In this document: piece after piece, positions 19,396 through 28,571 of the stretch
Layout of the letters: the number at the start of each line of letters is the position of its first letter
Position numbering within the stretch: position 1 is the first letter of the stretch
Source of the DNA: JAIBJN01 sp963838795
GTDB taxonomy: Bacteria > Actinomycetota > Thermoleophilia > Gaiellales > Gaiellaceae
Assembly: GCA_963838795.1 (NCBI GenBank)
Contig: CAWISL010000004.1
Coordinates: 1-62,200 of the forward strand
Reading direction: 5' to 3'
DNA: 62,200 nucleotides
The notes under the pieces: generated by a model
What the model was told of the DNA's origin: nothing
What the model saw: only the letters and a program-made list of their open reading frames with translations
Databases searched by the model: none
Program-made: the position numbers and the translations under genes

Positions 19396-20575
19396 CGACC
19401 GGGCACAGCTGGTGTGAGTGAGAGCGGGAGGGATGTGACTCCGAGTCGCGGCCAGGCGGGACGCGTCACGCTGCCGGCAACCGAGAACGCCTTCGTTCGC
19501 GCGAGCAGCTCTTCGAGGGCGATGCGCGGACCTCGAGCCGGGCAAGCGGCGCTCCGACGCAGAGATGGATTCCCCGGCCGAAGCCCACATGCCTGTTCGG
19601 CGACCGCTCGAGGTCGAGCTCCGTCGGTCGCTCCACCGCGCTAGGGTCGAGGTTCGCCGAGCCGAAGACGAGCCAGACGAACTCTCCGGCCGAGATGCGC
19701 CGGCCGCCAAGCTCGGTGTCGCCCCTCGCGATCCGTCGCATCGCCTGCTGCGGCGCGTCGATCCGGATGCTCTCTTCGACGAGCGCCGGGATCAGCGCGG
19801 GCTCGCGCCGGACGCGCTCCTGGAGGTTCGCGTCGCGGGCGAGCCTCACGACGGCGTTCCCGATCGCGCTCGTGGTCGTGTTGTGACCGGCCGTGATGAG
19901 CATCATCACGATCCCCAGGATCGCCTCGTCGTCGAGCGGCTCGAGCCCGGGGTCGCCGTGCACGAGTCCGCTGACGACGTCGTTGCCCGGTTGCGCGCGG
20001 CGCCGACGGATCAGCGAGGTCATGTACGGGCGCAGCTCCTCGCCGACCGCGATCCGCTCGGGACTGCCGGGCGGACTCTGCCCGCCGACCTCGTCGACCC
20101 GTTTCGACCAGTCGCTGATCAGACGCCAGTCGGCGTCGGGGAGGTCGAGCAGCAGGCAGAGGGCGCGCGTCGGGAACGGGTGGCTGAACGACTCGGCGAA
20201 GTCCCCCGTGCCGGTGGCGAGCAGCGGCTCGAGCAGTTCGAGAGCGAAGTGCCTGAGGTGCTCTGCCATCTCGTCGAGGCGCTCGACGGAGAAGTACGGG
20301 TTGAGCAGCCGGCGATAGAACGTGTGCTCGGGCGGGTCGCACTCGAGTGGAGGGCGACGCGTCTTGAAGAACGGCACGACGTTGCTGAACGTGCTCGTCG
20401 CGAGCGATGCCTGCACCAGGCTCGCGTGATCCAGCACGGCCCAGAACCCGCCGAGCACCTCGTCCACTCGCGCGACCGGGCAGCGCTCCCTCACGCCGGC
20501 GTAGGCAGAACTCGCGTCCTCGACGCCGTCGACCTGAATCGCCAGCCAGGCCTCGTTGGGATCCCAGTCGCCCAT
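19392..20575 (-). CDS. Cytochrome P450 no. 4
   Basis: ATG at 20575 (MGDWDPNEAWLAIQVDG). Complete landmarks: PPLECDPPEHTFYRRLLNP, I-helix MMLITAGHNTTTSAIGNA (AGxxTT present), ESIRIDAPQQAMRRIAR (ExxR is ESIR), heme loop HVGFGRGIHLCVGAPLARL. One shift near 19520; the restored C-terminus ends TSLPLSLTPAVPGR at 19392 and overlaps the dehydratase-like gene. About 394 residues. First gene behind promoter/operator B, so this oxygen-dependent enzyme is cotranscribed with two proteins of a normally oxygen-sensitive family. Confidence 0.85.
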
Positions 20576-20594
20576 CGCTCCCCGCCTCGGCGCG

Positions 20595-20624
20595 AACGTA
20601 TCAGGTTCCTTGAGAGTCGAGCAA
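20595..20624 (-). promoter_or_regulatory. Promoter with operator B (TCAGG-TTC-CTTGA)
   Basis: On the minus strand TTGCTC (20624-20619), 18-nt spacer, TACGTT (20600-20595), 19 nt before the P450 no. 4 start. The operator copy at 20601-20613 (TCAGG-TTC-CTTGA on the plus strand) fills the spacer and touches the -10, the same layout as at 22458 and 28591. Confidence 0.65.
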
Positions 20625-20632
20625 CGGCCGGG

Positions 20633-21013
20633 TCAAGCCGTGAGCGCCGCTCGCGTTCGGTCGTCCAGGGGCGCCGGTCGCCCCTCGACGTCGACGTGGA
20701 CGACGGTGTGGCTGCCACTGATCGCCACCTCGCCCTCGTGCAGGACGTCCCACGTGAATCGAACCGACGTCCTCCCGACCGCGTCGACGCGGAGGTTCAC
20801 CTCCACTTCGTCCTCGAATACGAGCACCCGTTTGTAGTCGGCCTCGACGTGCCGTCGCGGGTAGTCCCCGCGACCGTCCTGGAGCAGGTCGAGCTTCCGG
20901 TAGAGGCCCGTCTCGGCCAGCTCGGCCCAGCGAAAGGCGACCGTGAAGTGGATCCGCCCCCCGGCGTCGGTGTCGATCCAGCCGACCCGACAGCGCTCGC
21001 TGTGCTCCGCCAT
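20633..21013 (-). CDS. Acyl-CoA thioesterase, 4-hydroxybenzoyl-CoA thioesterase/YbgC-like hotdog
   Basis: ATG at 21013 (MAEHSERCRVGWIDTDAGG). The DTDAGGRIHFTVAFRWAE segment is the hotdog active-site region (D-x-D-xx-G) of the 4HBT family, followed by VEADYKRVLVFEDEVEV and GSHTVVHVDVEGRPAPLDD. 126 residues, unbroken. Releases a free acid from an acyl- or aroyl-CoA. It ends 57 nt before P450 no. 4, with operator B between them, so its own promoter must lie upstream of 21013. Confidence 0.8.
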   Translation of the reverse strand: MAEHSERCRVGWIDTDAGGRIHFTVAFRWAELAETGLYRKLDLLQDGRGDYPRRHVEADYKRVLVFEDEVEVNLRVDAVGRTSVRFTWDVLHEGEVAISGSHTVVHVDVEGRPAPLDDRTRAALTA

Positions 21014-21081
21014 GAGCCACACGATAGGGCGCCACTCGAGGTTCGGTGACGAGGAGACATGTTCGGCACCCTGGGATAGGG

Positions 21082-22322
21082 TGCGGCGCCTGGCGACCGA
21101 ACACCCCCGCCCGCTCGACGGGATCACCGTCATCGACCTGACGATCGCGCTCGCCGGGCCCTATGCCACGCAGTTGCTCGGCGCGCTCGGTGCGACGGTG
21201 ATCAAGGTGGAGAACCCGGCCGGCGGCGATCCCAGCCGCAACAACGCGCCGTACTTCGGCGAGGACGGGCTGAAGCTCGTGCGCGACGGCGACCAGGACA
21301 TGTCGATCTCGATGCTCGAGCGTGGACGCAACAAGCTCAGCGTCACGCTGAACCTCAAGCACCCGGAGGGGCCGCGGTATTCGCCGACCTCGTTCGGCAG
21401 GCCGACGTCGTCGTCGAGAACTTCAGCGGCGGCACCGCGGATCGGATCGGGATCGGCTACGAAGCGGTCGCGGATCTCAACGAGCGGATCGTCTACACGT
21501 CGATCAGCGGCTTCGGCGCCGGGGTGTCCGGGAAGGGGATGGACACGATCTTCCAGGCGCTGAGCGGGCTGATGACGACGGCCGGCACCTACGGAGACGA
21601 ACCGGTGCGGAGCGGTGTTCCGTTCGGCGATCTCACCGGCCCGCTGTTCGCGGTGATCGGAACGCTCTCGGCGCTGCTCGTGCGCGAGCAGACGGGACGG
21701 GGCCAGCACGTCGACGTCTCCCTCCTCGGCGCGCTCACGGCGGTCGTCGCGACCGAGCCGTGGGACACGATGGAGCGCGCAGGGATCGCGATGCGCACCG
21801 GCAACACGGTGCCCCGGCTCGCGCCGTTCGGCATTTTCGGAACGCGTGACGGACACATCGCGCTCTGTGCGCCGACCGATGCTTTCGCTCGCGGAGTCTT
21901 CGCTGCGCTCGAGCAGCCCGGGCTGGCCGTCGAGAACCGCTTCGCGACGCGCGACCAGCGCGTCGCCCACGCAGGCGAGCTGCACGTGCTGATCGAGACG
22001 TGGGCGGCGGAGCGTACGACCGGTGAAGCCACGAGGCGCTCGAGCAACGGGCGTTCCGGTCGCGGCGGTGCGCAGCACCGCGGAGGCCGTTCGCGATCCC
22101 AGGCTTCTCGCGCGGGGCGAGACGACGACGCTCGACCATCCGACACTAGGGCCCGTCGACGGCCTCTACGGCAGCGGCCTGCCGATCCGATTCTCCTCCG
22201 CGCAAGCGGGATACGACCGGCCTCCTCCCTGGCTTGGCGAGCACAACGAGTTCGTCTACGGGGCGCTCCTGAGCTACGACGCCGAGCGGCTGAGACACCT
22301 CGGCGAAGCCGGCGTGATCTGA
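21082..22322 (+). CDS. Class III (CaiB/BaiF) acyl-CoA:CoA transferase
   Basis: GTG at 21082. PRPLDGITVIDLTIALAGPY, LLGALGATVIKVENPAGGDP and RNKLSVTLNLKHPEG in the first frame, DVVVENFSGGT in a second, then GKGMDTIFQALSGLMTT and TGRGQHVDVSLLGALTAVVA carrying the catalytic Asp (QHVDVSL), and PVAAVRSTAEAVRDPRLLA near the C-terminus. About 413 residues, normal. Shifts near 21375 and 22030. Transfers CoA between acids, saving ATP in uptake of the substrate acid. A terminator follows at 22328-22351. Confidence 0.85.
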
Positions 22323-22327
22323 GAACG

Positions 22328-22351
22328 GCCGACCCAGGATCGGCGCTTTTT
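22328..22351 (+). terminator. Rho-independent terminator after the CoA transferase
   Basis: Stem GCCGA (22328-22332)/TCGGC (22340-22344) with a 7-nt loop, followed by GC and a run of five T. It lies 5 nt past the stop codon. Confidence 0.7.
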
Positions 22352-22437
22352 CTCCTCGCTCTCCGTCCGGCTCTCTGGACCGCCGGCCCGTCGCCGCCGA
22401 CGCGCCACAAACATTCACCAGCCACGGGCGTCATAAG

Positions 22438-22476
22438 CCAGGATCTATTGAACTGTGTCAGGCTACCTGATACCGT
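22438..22476 (+). promoter_or_regulatory. Promoter with operator C of the ABC importer operon
   Basis: TTGAAC (22448-22453), 17-nt spacer, TACCGT (22471-22476). The perfect operator TCAGG-CTA-CCTGA occupies 22458-22470, ending at the base before the -10. A weak second site CCAGG-N4-ATTGA (22438-22451) overlaps the -35. The 17-mer at 22457-22473 is identical to operator A. Confidence 0.75.
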
Positions 22477-22505
22477 GCGGCCGACCCCTGCGAGGAGGAG
22501 GATCG

Positions 22506-23568
22506 ATGAGGATTTTCCGTTTGAGGATGCTGCTCGCTCCGCTCGTCGCGATCGCCGTGCTTGCTGCTGCGGTTGCTGCGAGCGCTGCGAAGACGCCGCC
22601 GAAGGTGACGCTGCTGCACCCGGGTGCGACGCTGGCCCCTCTCGTCGCGAAGGCGAAGGCCGAGGGGACGCTGACGTTCTATACGGTGCCGCCGGATGCG
22701 ACGGTTCGTCGTGTTGTCGAGGCGTTCACGAAGCGGTGGGGCATCACGGCGACGTGGACGAGGTTCGGCACGGCGGCGCTGCAGGACCGCTTCGGCGCCG
22801 AGGCGACCACGGGCAACCCGGGCGCCGACATGATTCTGATCTCGAATTCGCCGTGGGTGGGTTAGGCGATCCAGAAGAACTGGATCATCGCCCCCGTCGA
22901 AGGCGGGGATCCCCGGCTGGCCGGCGGGCAAGGTGCCGGTCTACCCGAAGAAGTACCTGACGAACGCGGGCTCGGCGATCGTGCAGTTGCAGCCGTCCGG
23001 GATCATGTTCAACAAGAACCAGGTCTCGGCTGCGGACGCGCCCAAGGACTGGAAGGATCTGCTCGATCCGAAGTGGACGGGCAAGATCATCCTGACGGAC
23101 CCGACGATGTCTCCGGCATTCGTCGATCTGTGGTGGGCGGTCGCGAAGAAGAACGGCGGCATGTCGTTCATCCAGAAGCTGCGCGCGCAGGCTTCGCGGC
23201 TCTATCCCGGCGTCGCGCCGCTGACGCAGGCGCTCGTGGCCGGCGAGGCGGCGATCGCGGTGCCCGGCGTGCCGTCGATCTACGCACCGCTCGCGGCGCA
23301 GGGAGCACCGATCGGCATGAACACGCCGGGGGTCACCACCGGCCCGGAGGCGACGATCGGGATCGCGAAGGACGCGAAGCACCCGAACGCGGCAAGGCTC
23401 TTCGCCTACTTCCTGCTCACCAAGGGCGGGCAGGCGCAGCTCAACGCGGATCCGGGCTCGATCTCGCCGTGGGACTCCGACAACGCGGCGAAGGACTACC
23501 TCCGCGTCGATTCGAACGTCACGCAGAAGAGCGCGCAGGACATCTACACGGCCTTCGGCGTGAAGTAG
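22506..23568 (+). CDS. ABC transporter substrate-binding protein (family 1, Fe3+/organic-acid type), frameshifted
   Basis: ATG 22506 after GAGGAGGAGG. Signal peptide MRIFRLRMLLAPLVAIAVLA with cleavage near AASA. Mature part: AEGTLTFYTVPPDATVRRVV, WTRFGTAALQDRFGAEATT, GADMILISNSPWV; an in-frame TAG at 22863 and a shift near 22930 break it; it resumes with KVPVYPKKYLTNAGSAIVQL, SAADAPKDWKDLLDPKWTGK, ATIGIAKDAKHPNAARLFAY, and ends QDIYTAFGVK. About 350 residues. Such proteins bind ferric iron, phosphonates, polyamines or organic acids; no Tyr cluster for Fe is evident, so an organic ligand fits the context better. Confidence 0.85.
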
Positions 23569-23572
23569 GTCT

Positions 23573-25337
23573 GTGGCTGCTACCGCTCCGGTAGCGGCAG
23601 CGACGAGGCGGTGGCGCAGGGTGCGCCGCCGCCTCACGCCGTTCTCGGCCCTCTGTCTCCTCGTCGGCCTGTTCCTCGCGGCGATCGCGATCTACCCGCT
23701 CGGGACGGTGCTCGTCCGGATCTTCTTCACGGACGGCCAGCTCGACCTCAGCGGGCTGCGCCGGACGTTCGACGAGCCCGGCCTCGAGACGCTCATCAAG
23801 AACACGCTGATCGTCGTGTTCGGGAGCTCGGCGATCGCGCTCGTGATCGGCGGCGGGCTCGCGTGGATCAACGAGCGGACGGACGCGCGCATGGGCGTCG
23901 TCACGACCGCGCTGCCGCTGATCCCGTTCCTGCTGCCGCCGATCGCCGGGTCGACCGCGTGGGTGCTGCTGCTCTCCCCCGGCGCCGGCTTCATCAACGT
24001 CTGGCTCCGCGACTTCCTCGGCTTCTTCGGGATCGACCAGACGACCGGGCCGCTCAACATCTACTCGTTCAGCGGGCTGATCCTCGTCTACACGATCTAC
24101 CAGGTTCCCTACGCGTTCCTGCTCATCACGGCCGGGCTCCGCAACGTCGACCCCGCACTCGAGGAGGCATCGCGCGTCTCGGGCGCCGGGCTCCTGAAGA
24201 CGCTCCGGCGCGTGACGCTGCCCTCCGTCGCGCCGGCGATCGCCGGCGCGGTGCTGCTGATGGCGTGGAGCGGGTTCGGGCTGGTGTCGATCCCGCTCGT
24301 GATCGGCACCGGCGCGAACATCCACGTCTTATCGGAGCGCATCGTCCGGGTGCTGCAGCAGTTCCCGCCCGACGAGGGCGTCGCGATCGGGCTCTGCCTG
24401 ATCATGATCATCTTCGTCGGCGCCGCCTGGATCGCCCAGGCGCTCGTGATCCGCCGCGGCCGCTACGCGTCGATCGGCGGCAGGGGGCAGCGCGCGACGC
24501 CGGTCCGGCTCGGCGCGTGGCGCTGGCCGGTGCGCGCCGGGATCCTCGCGTACATGGCGCGTGACGACGATCCTGCCGCTGTTCGCGCTCGTGATCGTCT
24601 CGCTCGAGAGCTTCTGGACGGCCGACATCCCCTGGGGCAAGCTGAGCCTGCGCGCCTACCGTGTCGGGATCTGGGAGGAGGCGACGGCGCGCAAGGCGAT
24701 CATCGACAGCATCGAGCTCGGCCTGATCGTCGGCACGATCGGCGTGGTCGCGGCGGCGCTCGTGTCTCTCTTCGTCGTGCGCAGCGGGCGCGGCGGCCGC
24801 ATGCTCGACGGCGCGATCAAGTTCCCGGCGACGCTGTCGCACATCGTGATCGCGGTCGGCTTCGTGCTCGCGCTCGGCGGCGGGCCGTTCAACCTCGGCG
24901 GCTCGATCGTGATCCTGATGCTCGCCTACCTCGCGCTCTACCTGCCGCAGACGTCGGTCGCGACCGACAACGCCGTCGCGCAGGTCGGCCGCGAGCTGCC
25001 CGAGGCCTCGCGGGTGGGCGGCGCGGGCGAGGGACGCACCTTCCGGAAGGTCTACCTGCCGCTGATGGCGAGCGGCCTCGCGGCCGGCTGGGCGCTGCTG
25101 TTCGTGCGCTGCGTCGGCGACCTGACCGCGTCGTCGATCCTGGCCGGGCCGCGGAACCCCGTGATCGGCTGGAAGATCCTCCAGGTCTACACCGACGGCT
25201 CGTACTCCGAGATGGCGGCGCTGTCGGTCGTCCTCACCGTCATCTCGGCGGCGGTCGTCGTGACGGTGATGACGCTCACCTCCCGGCGAGGGCGCATCGC
25301 CTTCCTCACACGGCGCGGGGCGGCGCCGTCGCAGTGA
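23573..25337 (+). CDS. ABC transporter permease, fused two-domain (FbpB type)
   Basis: GTG 23573, 4 nt after the binding-protein stop. Two homologous halves of about six membrane helices each. The first EAA loop is EEASRVSGAGLLKTLRRVTL, the second PEASRVGGAGEGRTFRKVYL, the sites that dock the ATPase. About 588 residues when one shift near 24557 is corrected. Transmembrane channel for the ligand delivered by the upstream binding protein. Confidence 0.9.
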
Positions 25338-25344
25338 GCGTCCG

Positions 25345-26445
25345 GTGACCGAGGCCGATCGTCTCCGTGCGCGAGCTCGCGAAGGCCTTCCGCCGCGAGG
25401 ACGGCACGCAGGCGCGCGCGATCGACGGCGTCTCGCTCGACGTGACCCCGGGCGAGTTCGTCGTCCTGCTCGGCCCGAGCGGCTGCGGCAAGACGACGCT
25501 GCTGCGCTCGATCGCCGGGCTCGAGCAGCCCGACGCCGGCTCGATCGCGATCCGCGGCAAGACCGTGTTCGCGTCCGACGCGGGCATCGACGTCCCGCCC
25601 GAGCGCCGGCGGCTCTCGATGATCTTCCAGTCCTACGCGCTCTGGCCGCACATGACCGCGTTCCAGAACGTCGCCTATCCGCTGCAGAACCGGCGGGTGA
25701 AGAAGACGGGAGATCGCCGAGCGGGTCGGCAAGCGTCTTCGAGCTGGTCGGGATCCCGGAGCTCCAGCGCCAGTACCCCGGGCAGATGAGCGGCGGCCAG
25801 CAGCAGCGCGTCGCGCTCGCGCGCGCGCTCGCTGGCGACGCCGACCTGATCCTGTTCGACGAGCCGCTCTCGAACGTCGACGCGAAGGTGCGCGAGCAGC
25901 TGCGGGTCGAGCTGCTCTCGATGCAGCGCGACCTCGGCTTCGCCGCGATCTACGTCACGCACGACCAGGCCGAGGCGATGGAGCTCGCGCACACGGTGGC
26001 CGTCATGCGCGAGGGGCAGATCGCGCAGTCCGGGCCGCCGCAGGAGATCTACCTCGAGCCCGCCTCGCGGTACGTCGCCGACTTCGTCGGCTCCTCGAAC
26101 GAGCTGCAGGGGACACTGCGCTCCGTCGACGGCGGCGTCGCCGTCGTCGAGACCGACCTCGGCGAGGTGAGCGGCGTCGCCGCCGACGGCGTCGCCGCCG
26201 GCGACCGGGTCGTCGTGATCTGCCGGCCCGAGCGCACGCGGCTCGCCCGCGAGGAGCCGCAGTCGCCGAACCGCTGGCGCGCCGAGGTCCGGGCGAGCTG
26301 CGTTCCTCGGCCCGAACCTCGAGCACGTCGTCCGCGTCGGCGAGCACACCTTCCGCGTCTGGAGCGTGACACGCGCCTGCTCGACGCGGGCAACGAGGGC
26401 TGGCTGTACGTCGAGCCGGAGCACGTCCGGGTGCTGCCAGGGTGA
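25345..26445 (+). CDS. ABC transporter ATP-binding protein
   Basis: GTG 25345. Walker A LLGPSGCGKTTLLRSIAGLE, Q-loop MIFQSYALWPH, signature GQMSGGQQQRVALARAL, Walker B DADLILFDEPLSNVDA, switch His in IYVTHDQAEAM, then a TOBE-like C-terminal domain (YVADFVGSSNELQGTLRSVD, DRVVVICRPERTRL). Shifts near 25360, 25705 and 26300. About 366 residues. Energises the importer; third gene of the operon that starts at operator C. Confidence 0.88.
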   Translation: MTEADRLRARAREGLPPRGRHAGARDRRRLARRDPGRVRRPARPERLRQDDAAALDRRARAARRRLDRDPRQDRVRVRRGHRRPARAPAALDDLPVLRALAAHDRVPERRLSAAEPAGEEDGRSPSGSASVFELVGIPELQRQYPGQMSGGQQQRVALARALAGDADLILFDEPLSNVDAKVREQLRVELLSMQRDLGFAAIYVTHDQAEAMELAHTVAVMREGQIAQSGPPQEIYLEPASRYVADFVGSSNELQGTLRSVDGGVAVVETDLGEVSGVAADGVAAGDRVVVICRPERTRLAREEPQSPNRWRAEVRASCVPRPEPRARRPRRRAHLPRLERDTRLLDAGNEGWLYVEPEHVRVLPG

Positions 26446-26574
26446 CCGACTTCGGCTTTCGTCGAGAACCCGAGCACCGAGGTGGTCGAGCGAGGTTCAC
26501 GCCTCGCGCACTGGGTGCTTAGCCGTCAAGGCCCACAGCAGAATTCCCGAGCTCAAGGCTGCCCGCACTGGATA
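26446..26574. other. Intergenic with a weak hairpin
   Basis: Holds a stem GCGAGG (26490-26495)/CCTCGC (26502-26507) without T run; it may end the ABC operon. Otherwise nothing seen. Confidence 0.35.
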
Positions 26575-26606
26575 TCAGGTTACTTGACATATATCAGCCT
26601 ACCTGC
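26575..26606 (+). promoter_or_regulatory. Tandem operators D1/D2 with -35 TTGACA
   Basis: D1 TCAGG-TTA-CTTGA (26575-26587) and D2 TCAGC-CTA-CCTGC (26594-26606) have centres 19 bp apart. D1 overlaps a consensus -35 TTGACA (26584-26589); 17 nt further on the -10 position holds only a poor GACGGT. The spacing matches operators E1/E2 at 28572 and 28591. The tannase gene starts 205 nt downstream. Confidence 0.65.
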
Positions 26607-26617
26607 GACGGTTGCCG

Positions 26618-26685
26618 CTACCAACGCCGGGCCGGTGCACGCCGTCGGAAACTTGGTCACAGGCACGGTCACGATCGAGCCCTGA
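26618..26685 (+). pseudogene. 3' scrap of a second copy of the repeat-tailed hydrolase
   Basis: Reads ATNAGPVHAVGNLVTGTVTI followed by EP and a stop. This is nearly the same as the last residues of the hydrolase ending at 31116 (SGPVHATGNVVTGPVTIQS). The rest of that gene is absent, and operators D1/D2 sit 12 nt upstream, as if an internal deletion had joined promoter and tail. Confidence 0.65.
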
Positions 26686-26810
26686 CCGAACCCCGCTGGG
26701 ACATCACTGCCGCGCTCGGTAGCGGCCGCAGTGGTGTTCTCGTCACGGGCCGCCGGACGACACGGAGCACCCCGACTGAACCGGCCTTCAAGCCGGAGGA
26801 GGAGAGGAAC

Positions 26811-28439
26811 ATGCGTTTGTCTATGAAGCTGGGGCTGGTGCTTGGCCTCGGAGTTCTGCGTCGCCGGCTCGTTCGCGCTCGTCCGGGCGTCGGCAAGCAT
26901 GAGTCGCAGCGACGACTCCGCAATACAAAAAGCCTCTCGCGTGGCACATGTCGCAACCCCTCCGTCGTGCCTTGCGCGAGCCTTCGGCTCATCGATTTCG
27001 GCGCACTCACGGAGCTCCCCGTCAGCATCAGCTCTGCCGCGCTCAACGGCAGCGGCGCCGCGGAGCAGTGCCGCGTCGGCGGCTGGATCGGCCAGCAGAC
27101 GCAGTTCGAGTTGCGGCTGCCGACGACGACCTGGGAGGGCCGTTACCTCCAGCTCGGCTGCGGCGGCACGTGCGGCTCGATCAGCTTCGGCGTCAGCCCG
27201 GCGGGCGACACGGCGTTCGCGATCACCGGCAACACGTTCGCTGTTTCCGCGACGAACGAAGGACACCTGTCCACCGGCTCGTGGGACGTGTGGGCGGCGG
27301 GAGGCGAGGACAACCCGCTGCGCGTGAACTACGGCTATCTCGCGAACCACCAGCTGGCGGTCGTCTCGAAGGCGATCATCGGCAGCTTCTACGCCAAGGC
27401 TCCGACCTACTCCTACTTCCAGGGCTACTCGGACGGCGGTCGCGCCGCGATCAACGAGGCGCAGCGCTACCCGGACGACTTCGACGGCATCATCGCCGGC
27501 GCACCGGCGATCTACACGCAGGAGTCGCTCACGGCCGCCTTCATCTGGCGGGGGATTCAGGGCTCGAAGTTCGACGCCGCCGCTCGCCAGATCATCGCCA
27601 ACGGCGCGATGGCGTTCTGCGATCCCGCCGACGGGGTCACCGACAACCAGATCAGCGATCCCGTGAACTGCCAGTTCGACCCCGGCACGATCCAGTGCTC
27701 GGCGACCCTGACGACGAACTGCCTTACGGCCGAGCAGGTGGACGCAGCACGCAAGCAGTACCGCGGCGCCACGACCGACAAGGGCAAGCTCATGCATCCG
27801 GGCGGGCAGCCGGAGGGATCGGAGCTGTCATGGCCGTCGAGCCCCGGGGCGCTGCCGTCGAGCTACGGCCGCCACATCGCGTTCAAGGACGACCCCGCAC
27901 CCAATTGGACGTGGGAGGACTTCGAGTTCACCGAGAAGAGCTATCGCGACCTGCAGCCGATGGCGGAGATCTACAACTCCGACAACGACAAGAAGCCCGA
28001 TCTCGGAGACTTCGACGACAGCGGCGGCAAGATCATCGTCTGGCACGGGCTCGCAGACGGCTCGACGCAGGAGAGCTCGACGCTCGACTGGTACGCGCGG
28101 GTCGCGCGTGAAGAGGGGAGCATCGCTGCGACGAAGTCCTTCGCGCGGTTGTTCCAGATCCCGGGCCTGTACCACGGCGGCGGCTACATCAACTACAGCC
28201 TCACCCTGCTGCCGAAGCTCATCGCCTGGGTGGAGACCGGGACGGCTCCGGAGGTCGTGATCGCGACCGCGACGACCCCTGTAGCCCGGACGTATCCGGC
28301 GTACGTCTATCCGGCACGGGCGCACTACACGGGTAGCGGCAGTGTCTACGACGCCGCGAACTGGACGCGTCAGGACCCGGCGAAGGAGCCTGACCACCGG
28401 ATCGACTGGCTCGGCGGGAAGGGGCCGAAGACGAAGTAA
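26811..28439 (+). CDS. Secreted tannase/feruloyl esterase family hydrolase
   Basis: ATG 26811 after GGAGGAGAGG. The signal peptide MRLSMKLGLVLGLGVL continues in another frame (CVAGSFALVRASA), so a shift lies near 26860. The body shows LPTTTWEGRYLQLGCGGTCG (family N-terminal motif), YSYFQGYSDGGRAAINEAQR (nucleophile Ser about residue 206), PDDFDGIIAGAPA, IIVWHGLADGSTQ (Asp) and FQIPGLYHGGG (His). About 540 residues, the normal length. It lacks the paired cysteines that flank Ser and His (CS-D-HC motif) in studied tannases. Predicted to cut aryl or acyl esters outside the cell; under tandem operators D1/D2. Confidence 0.85.
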   Translation: MRLSMKLGLVLGLGVLRRRLVRARPGVGKHESQRRLRNTKSLSRGTCRNPSVVPCASLRLIDFGALTELPVSISSAALNGSGAAEQCRVGGWIGQQTQFELRLPTTTWEGRYLQLGCGGTCGSISFGVSPAGDTAFAITGNTFAVSATNEGHLSTGSWDVWAAGGEDNPLRVNYGYLANHQLAVVSKAIIGSFYAKAPTYSYFQGYSDGGRAAINEAQRYPDDFDGIIAGAPAIYTQESLTAAFIWRGIQGSKFDAAARQIIANGAMAFCDPADGVTDNQISDPVNCQFDPGTIQCSATLTTNCLTAEQVDAARKQYRGATTDKGKLMHPGGQPEGSELSWPSSPGALPSSYGRHIAFKDDPAPNWTWEDFEFTEKSYRDLQPMAEIYNSDNDKKPDLGDFDDSGGKIIVWHGLADGSTQESSTLDWYARVAREEGSIAATKSFARLFQIPGLYHGGGYINYSLTLLPKLIAWVETGTAPEVVIATATTPVARTYPAYVYPARAHYTGSGSVYDAANWTRQDPAKEPDHRIDWLGGKGPKTK

Positions 28440-28571
28440 GGCGCGGGTCGGGCCCGAGCGCCCTCCGCTCCAAGGGCACGCAGTGGTGTCGTGCGCCCCG
28501 TGCGCGACATCACTGCGGCCTCAACCGAGGACATCCGGAGCGGGCTTGCTGGCCGAAACCGAGAGCGAGTA

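Noticed and set aside
22506..26445. Ferric-iron ABC uptake system
   Set aside because: The permease architecture fits, but the binding protein shows no evident tyrosine iron-site cluster and the operon shares its operator with esterases and catabolic genes, so an organic ligand is more plausible.
26785..26800. tRNA-like arm (also near 31442-31456)
   Set aside because: Only a single short hairpin in each place; no acceptor stem, anticodon arm or T-loop consensus around it.
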